A DNA stretch of 39,058 nucleotides from the NCBI GenBank assembly GCA_004799435.1, contig SSMV01000051.1, positions 1-39,058 of the forward strand, read 5' to 3'. A program made the translations under genes and the position numbers. This document shows positions 34,647 to 39,058 of this stretch, piece after piece. Below the pieces are notes generated by a model. It saw only the letters and a list, made by a program, of their open reading frames with translations, had not been told where the DNA came from and searched no databases. Source of the DNA: Bradyrhizobium sp. (lineage in GTDB: Bacteria > Pseudomonadota > Alphaproteobacteria > Rhizobiales > Beijerinckiaceae). The number at the start of each line of letters is the position of its first letter. The stretch's first letter is position 1.

Positions 34647-37034
34647 TCATTCCCCGTAGGGCGTCCAGATATTCTTCACCTGCGTCGCGCGGCGAAGATA
34701 GTCGCGCCCCTGTTCGTCGGCCCACTCGGTGGGCGCGGCGCGGGTCCAGGTCGCCTTGAGATTGCCGGCCGAGGCGCGCTCGACCAGGGCGCCGAGCTCG
34801 CCCCCGCCAAAGCACCACACCGCGTCGACGCCCTCATGTTCGGCCAGCGTCTTGGCGAGCGCGGCGGTCTCGCCGGTGACGATGTTGACGACCCCGGCGG
34901 GAACGTCGGAAGCGTCGAGCAGCGTGTAGAAATCCGTGGCGCTCAATGGATGCGCCGCGGAGGGAATCGCGATCACGCAATTGCCCATGGCGATCGCCGG
35001 CAGGACCATCGAGACGAAGCCGGCGAGCGGCGCCGCAACAGGCGCGATAATGCCCATCACGCCCCAGGGCTCGTTCATCGCGAGCGTCACGAAACGCGTC
35101 TTGGTCGCATGGATCGCGCCGTCATATTTGTCGGCGAAGCCGGCGTAATAGAACGCGCGCCTCACCGCGATTTCGACTTCGTCGCGCGCCTCGCGCGCCG
35201 CGACGCCGGTCTGGGCGCGAATCCGGTCGGCGAATTCGCGCGCTCGCGATTCGAGATTTTCGGCGAGGTAGTAGAGCACCTGCGCGCGATTATGGGCGGT
35301 CGCGGCGCCCCAATTCGCCGCTTTCGTCGCCGCCTCGACGGCGTTGCGGATGTCCTTGCGATTGCCGAGCCCGGCGAGGCCGACGCTCCTGCCTTTCGGA
35401 TCGAGCGCGGCGTAAGAGGCGCCGGCGTCGGGGCGTGTCTGCTTGCCGCCGATGTAGAGCTTGGCCGTGCGGTCGATCGCGTCGCCGCCCGGCGCCGGCG
35501 CGAGGCCGGGGGCCGCGCTCACCGCCGTCGCATTGGCTTTGGTTGGCTTGGTTGCGGCCAGCTTGGCCGCCGGCGGCCCCGAGGTCAGATATTCGGCCAG
35601 ACCCTCGCGCCCGCCCTCGCGGCCGAAGCCGCTTTCACGATAGCCGCCGAAGCCGGCGGCGGCGTCGAAGAGATTGGTGGAATTGATCCACACGACGCCG
35701 GCCTTGATCCGCGCCGCGACTTCGAGCGCGCGGTTGACGTTCTCCGTCCAGACCGAGGCGGCGAGGCCGTAACGCGTATTATTGGCGAGCGCGATCGCCT
35801 CCTCGGGCGTGCGGAATGTCATCGCCGTCAACACCGGGCCGAAGATTTCTTCGCGCGCGAGGATCGAGGCCGGCCCGACTTCGGTGATCAGCGTCGGCGG
35901 ATAGAAGCAGCCCTGAGTGGGCAATGGCCCCGGCGCGCGCCAGACATGCGCGCCGTCGCGCTCCCCGGCTTCGACCAGCCGCTTGATGCGTTCAAGCTGA
36001 ACCGGCGCGACAATCGCGCCGACATCGGTCGATTTGTCGAGCGGATCGCCGACCCGCAGATTGATCATGCGGGCGCGCAGCTTGGCGTTGAGCTTTTCGG
36101 CGATCGATTCGGCGGCCAGCAGCCGCGAGCCGGCGCAACAGACCTGGCCCTGGTTGAACCAGATCGCATCGACCACGCCCTCGACCGCGCTGTCGAGATC
36201 GGCGTCCTCGAAGACGACGAAGGGCGACTTGCCGCCGAGTTCGAGCGAGAGCTTCTTGCCGGTTCCCGCCGTCGCCTGGCGAATGGCGCGCCCGACCTCG
36301 GTCGAACCGGTGAAGGCGATCTTGTCGACCCCGTCATGGGCGACCAGCGCCGCGCCGGTCGTCCCGTCGCCGGTGACAATATTGACGACGCCCGCCGGCA
36401 GGCCGGCCTCGACGCAAATTTCGGCGAAGGCGAGCGCGGTCAGCGGCGTGTATTCGGCCGGCTTGAGCACCACCGTATTGCCCGCCGCCAGCGCTGGCGC
36501 GATTTTCCACGCCAGCATCAGCAGCGGGAAGTTCCACGGGATGATCTGACCGCAGACCCCGACCGGCCGCCGGCCGGGAAATTCGTCGGCGATCAACGAA
36601 GCCCAGCCGGCGTGATGATAGAAATGCCGGGCGACCAGCGGCACGTCGATGTCGCGCGATTCGCGGATCGGCTTGCCATTGTCGAGGCTTTCGAGCACCG
36701 CCAAAAAGCGCTCGCGTTTCTGCACGTGACGCGCCAACGCGTAGAGATGGCGCGCCCGCGCGTCGCCGCTGAGCCGCGACCATGCCGGCAGCGCCTTGCG
36801 CGCCGCCGCGACCGCCGCCGCGACATCGCTCTCCGAGCCCTGCGCGACGCGGGCGATGCGCTCGCCCCGCGCCGGGTTCGTCACGTCGAATAGCGCGCTT
36901 GCCGCGACGAAAGCGCCGCCGATGAAATGCCCGAAGCCGCCGGACTTGCCCGCAAGCCAGGCGCGAACCTGTTCGTCGCTCTCGGGCGCGGGGCCGTAGT
37001 CCATGCTGCGCAGAATGTCGGTGATCTTGTTCAT
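34647..37034 (-). CDS. Two-domain aldehyde dehydrogenase, ALDH16-like
   Basis: A 795-residue protein with two ALDH domains. The first (about 35-500) is complete: the oxyanion Asn in IPWNFP (165-170), the general base Glu in LELGGKSP (about 265) and the catalytic Cys299 in GQVCCAGSR. An Ala/Pro-rich linker (about 495-520) leads to a second, shortened ALDH domain (IGGKQTRPDAG, IIAPVAAPLAGFV, IVTGETAAL) that lacks the Asn, ELGGK and Cys motifs, so it should be inactive. This layout matches bacterial ALDH16. The end, ATQVKNIWTPYGE, resembles other bacterial members as I recall. It is four bases after deoC, whose product is acetaldehyde, suggesting that aldehyde as substrate. Confidence 0.9.
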   Translation of the reverse strand: MNKITDILRSMDYGPAPESDEQVRAWLAGKSGGFGHFIGGAFVAASALFDVTNPARGERIARVAQGSESDVAAAVAAARKALPAWSRLSGDARARHLYALARHVQKRERFLAVLESLDNGKPIRESRDIDVPLVARHFYHHAGWASLIADEFPGRRPVGVCGQIIPWNFPLLMLAWKIAPALAAGNTVVLKPAEYTPLTALAFAEICVEAGLPAGVVNIVTGDGTTGAALVAHDGVDKIAFTGSTEVGRAIRQATAGTGKKLSLELGGKSPFVVFEDADLDSAVEGVVDAIWFNQGQVCCAGSRLLAAESIAEKLNAKLRARMINLRVGDPLDKSTDVGAIVAPVQLERIKRLVEAGERDGAHVWRAPGPLPTQGCFYPPTLITEVGPASILAREEIFGPVLTAMTFRTPEEAIALANNTRYGLAASVWTENVNRALEVAARIKAGVVWINSTNLFDAAAGFGGYRESGFGREGGREGLAEYLTSGPPAAKLAATKPTKANATAVSAAPGLAPAPGGDAIDRTAKLYIGGKQTRPDAGASYAALDPKGRSVGLAGLGNRKDIRNAVEAATKAANWGAATAHNRAQVLYYLAENLESRAREFADRIRAQTGVAAREARDEVEIAVRRAFYYAGFADKYDGAIHATKTRFVTLAMNEPWGVMGIIAPVAAPLAGFVSMVLPAIAMGNCVIAIPSAAHPLSATDFYTLLDASDVPAGVVNIVTGETAALAKTLAEHEGVDAVWCFGGGELGALVERASAGNLKATWTRAAPTEWADEQGRDYLRRATQVKNIWTPYGE

Positions 37035-37038
37035 GAGC

Positions 37039-38031
37039 TTACGCCATCGCGTGACGGTCGTTGGCCGAATAGCGCCCGGTCACGTAGTGGCTGAGCTGGC
37101 GCTCGAGATCGGTGAGCATGGCGCTGGCGCCGATGCGGAAGAGATCGTTCTGCATCCAATTCAGACCGAGCTCCTCCTTCATAAGGATCAGCCAGGTCAG
37201 CGCGTCCTTGGCGCTGCGCAATCCGCCCGCCGGCTTGAAGCCGATCTCGAAGCCGGTGAAGTCGCGATAGTCGCGCAGCGCCCGCAACATCACCAGGCTA
37301 TAGGGCAGCGTCGCGTTGACCTCCTCCTTGCCGGTGGAGGTCTTGATGAAATCGGCGCCGGCCTGCATCGCCACCATGCTGGCGGCGTAGAGATTGCGCA
37401 GCGTCCTGAGATCGCCGGCGGCAAGGATCGCTTTCAGATGCGCCTGTCCGCAGGCCTCGCGCATCGCGCTGACTTCGTCATAGAGCGCGTTCCAGTCGCG
37501 GTTGAGCACATGGGCGCGGGTGATGACGATGTCGATCTCATCCGCGCCTTCGCCGACCGCATAATCGATTTCCGCCAGCCGCTGCTTGAGCGGCGTGAGG
37601 CCGGTTGGGAAACCGGCGGCGACGGAAGCGACCGGCACGCTCGATCCGGCGAGCGCCTTGACCGCCGTCGCCACCATGGTCGGATAGACGCAGACCGCGC
37701 CGACCTGCGGCGGATCGTCGGCGAGGCCAAGCGCCTCGATGAGGTCTTCGTCAAGCGGATGGCGCGCTTTGGCGCAGAGCCGGACCACGCGGCCCGGCGT
37801 GTCGTCGCCCGCCAGCGTCGTCAGATCGATGCAAGTTATGGCGCGCACCAGCCAGGCCGCCTGAAATTCCTTCTTCACCGAGCGCCGTGCCGGCAGGCTC
37901 GCCGCACGGCGCTCCACCGCGCTGGCGTTGACGCCGACCGGCTCGAACCACGAGGTTTCGAGCGGCGCGCCGGCGTTGCGCTTGCGATTGTGACCCGCTC
38001 CCGCAGGCTCGAACTGGCTGGCCTCGTTCAA
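37039..38031 (-). CDS. deoC: Deoxyribose-phosphate aldolase
   Basis: A 330-residue DeoC that splits 2-deoxyribose 5-phosphate into acetaldehyde and glyceraldehyde 3-phosphate. The Schiff-base lysine is Lys230 in DFIKTSTGK; a second lysine is in HLKAILA (Lys200), and GFKPAGGLRSAKDAL forms the phosphate end. VCVYPTMV and EIDIVI are typical. The N-terminus is about 50 residues longer than the E. coli enzyme and Asn/Arg-rich. TTG 38031 has GAGGA eight bases upstream. It is followed at once by the aldehyde dehydrogenase, so the pair probably recovers deoxyribose carbon. Confidence 0.95.
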   Translation of the reverse strand: MNEASQFEPAGAGHNRKRNAGAPLETSWFEPVGVNASAVERRAASLPARRSVKKEFQAAWLVRAITCIDLTTLAGDDTPGRVVRLCAKARHPLDEDLIEALGLADDPPQVGAVCVYPTMVATAVKALAGSSVPVASVAAGFPTGLTPLKQRLAEIDYAVGEGADEIDIVITRAHVLNRDWNALYDEVSAMREACGQAHLKAILAAGDLRTLRNLYAASMVAMQAGADFIKTSTGKEEVNATLPYSLVMLRALRDYRDFTGFEIGFKPAGGLRSAKDALTWLILMKEELGLNWMQNDLFRIGASAMLTDLERQLSHYVTGRYSANDRHAMA

Positions 38032-38134
38032 GACGGCGTCCTCGCAGACCTTGGCGGCGCGCCGATCATAGCATTGACAGGGCTGGGGCGGTATTCGGCG
38101 GATCGGCGAAAGAACTTTTCCCCACCGCCCTTCT

Positions 38135-38971
38135 TCAGGGCCGAGCCGAAGCTTCCGCTGCGAACATGGCCGCGTCCAGCACGATCTCGCGTTCCAATTC
38201 GACCGGGCCGGTCATCGCCACCCGACCGTCCGCCCGCCATTCGATTGTGAGCTCACCGCCGGGCAGTTTGACGCGCGCCAGCCGGTCGACGAGATCGAGG
38301 CGGGACGCCGCGACCAGCGTGGCGCAGGCGGCCGAGCCGCAGGCCAGCGTGACGCCAACGCCGCGCTCCCAGACCCTGAGCGTGATCCGATCGCGCGCGT
38401 CGATCTGGGCGAAGGAGATATTCGCCTTTTCGGGGAACAGTGGAAGGGTCTCCAAACGCGGCCCGATGCGCTCAAGCGGAATCGTCGCCACGTCGCCGAC
38501 CCAGAAGATCGCATGGGGATTGCCCATGTTGACGAGACTCGCCTGGCCGTATTCGTGGTCAGGCAGCGCCAGATCGACAAGGCGCGTGTCGGGGACCTCC
38601 CGCGCCAGCGGGATCTCGTTCCAGGCAAGGCGCGGCGCGCCCATATCGACGCGGTAGCGCCATTCGCCAAGCCGCTCGCAGGCGATGCGTCCGGCCACGG
38701 TCTCGATCGCCAGCGCGCTCGCGCCGCTTTCGCGCGCCAGCCGGTCGGCGACGCAGCGTGTTCCATTGCCGCAGGCCTCCGCCTCGCTGCCGTCATTGTT
38801 GTAGATGCGCACATAGGCGGCGGTTTCAGGGTCGCGCGGGTCGGAGAGGACCATCATCTGGTCATAGTCGAGCCCTGGCGCGCGATGGATTGCGCGCGCC
38901 TCACTGGGCGACGGAACGATGTCCGTTCCGCGCAGATCGAGCACGAGAATCTTGTTGCCGGCGCCGTTCAT
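38135..38971 (-). CDS. dapF: Diaminopimelate epimerase; start uncertain
   Basis: A 278-residue DapF that converts LL- to meso-diaminopimelate for lysine and peptidoglycan. The two catalytic cysteines are Cys67 (EACGNGTRC) and Cys211 (LACGSAACA), with [11 protein letters not shown] between them. ATG 38971 starts at MNGAGNKI, where most DapF proteins already have about ten residues before this motif. The frame stays open upstream to the window edge (39058) and reads [12 protein letters not shown] before the Met, but contains no ATG, GTG or TTG there. A GAGGA lies nine bases before an in-frame ATT at 39016-39014. So the true start may be a rare codon or lie off the window. Confidence 0.93.
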   Translation of the reverse strand: MNGAGNKILVLDLRGTDIVPSPSEARAIHRAPGLDYDQMMVLSDPRDPETAAYVRIYNNDGSEAEACGNGTRCVADRLARESGASALAIETVAGRIACERLGEWRYRVDMGAPRLAWNEIPLAREVPDTRLVDLALPDHEYGQASLVNMGNPHAIFWVGDVATIPLERIGPRLETLPLFPEKANISFAQIDARDRITLRVWERGVGVTLACGSAACATLVAASRLDLVDRLARVKLPGGELTIEWRADGRVAMTGPVELEREIVLDAAMFAAEASARP

Positions 38972-39058
38972 GCGCGCGACGCGGCGACCGGCGAGCGGGC
39001 TTGAGGAAATCGAAATGGTCAGGGCTCCTCGCGTCGAGCGCGGCGCTTGTCTCTGTCG

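Noticed and set aside
34836-36893. A 685-codon open frame on the plus strand inside the aldehyde dehydrogenase
   Set aside because: It mirrors the codon phase of the real gene and has no family motif. Similar shadows opposite glyS (23471-25126), the PodJ-like gene (20752-22782) and the MFS gene (17205-18464) were rejected for the same reason.

Overview
This is a GC-rich window with tightly packed genes, start to start-overlapped operons and frequent GTG/TTG starts. The gene content points to an alphaproteobacterium of the Hyphomicrobiales (Rhizobiales): a PodJ-like polarity protein, a DUF2852 protein, the hisE-coaA pair, a UvrB with a long N-terminal extension, ruvC-ruvA-ruvB, and the dispersed 'GTCATTGCGAG' and 'ATGGCCGGG' palindromes common in that order. 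A methanotroph-like or Beijerinckiaceae/Methylocystaceae relative is plausible, but I cannot prove the family from sequence alone. I see no rRNA, tRNA, CRISPR array, transposase or phage module, so this is mostly chromosomal backbone with a few accessory islands.

Layout. 1-4036 (+): a compact cluster of a TPR-CHAT protease-like protein (cut by the window edge), a small exported beta-rich protein and a TIR-domain protein with about four membrane helices. This is the best candidate for an undescribed system. 4047-4935 (-): a Dps ferritin-like protein with a DUF6582-type partner. 5033-8350 (+): a YfcG-type glutathione transferase, then uvrB. 8351-8952: a gene-free nest of palindromic repeats. 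8953-11184 (-): an SDR dehydrogenase and an MFS transporter. 11321-14384: a small membrane protein (+), then on the minus strand an ArsR-type regulator, a flavin-dependent LLM oxidoreductase and an ATP-grasp ligase. 14525-15737 (+): a TetR regulator and a DUF2852 membrane protein that share one operator sequence. 16065-18425: a DUF2778/Tlde1-type protein (+) and a lactate-type MFS transporter (-). 18580-22968 (+): cmk and a large PodJ-like coiled-coil/SEL1 protein with a possible CtrA box upstream.

23201-30109 (-): one long housekeeping operon read ruvC, ruvA, ruvB, a 47-residue membrane protein, xerD, a DUF167 protein, glyQ and glyS. Several junctions are ATGA overlaps. It joins Holliday-junction processing, chromosome-dimer resolution and glycyl-tRNA synthetase. 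30213-30557 (-) is a small exported protein. 30827-33188 (+): hisE, coaA and a TraB/GumN-type protein. 33226-38971 (-): dapF (its true start may lie upstream of the only usable ATG), deoC, a two-domain ALDH16-like aldehyde dehydrogenase and a FabF-type ketoacyl synthase. DeoC makes acetaldehyde and the dehydrogenase beside it is a plausible sink for it.
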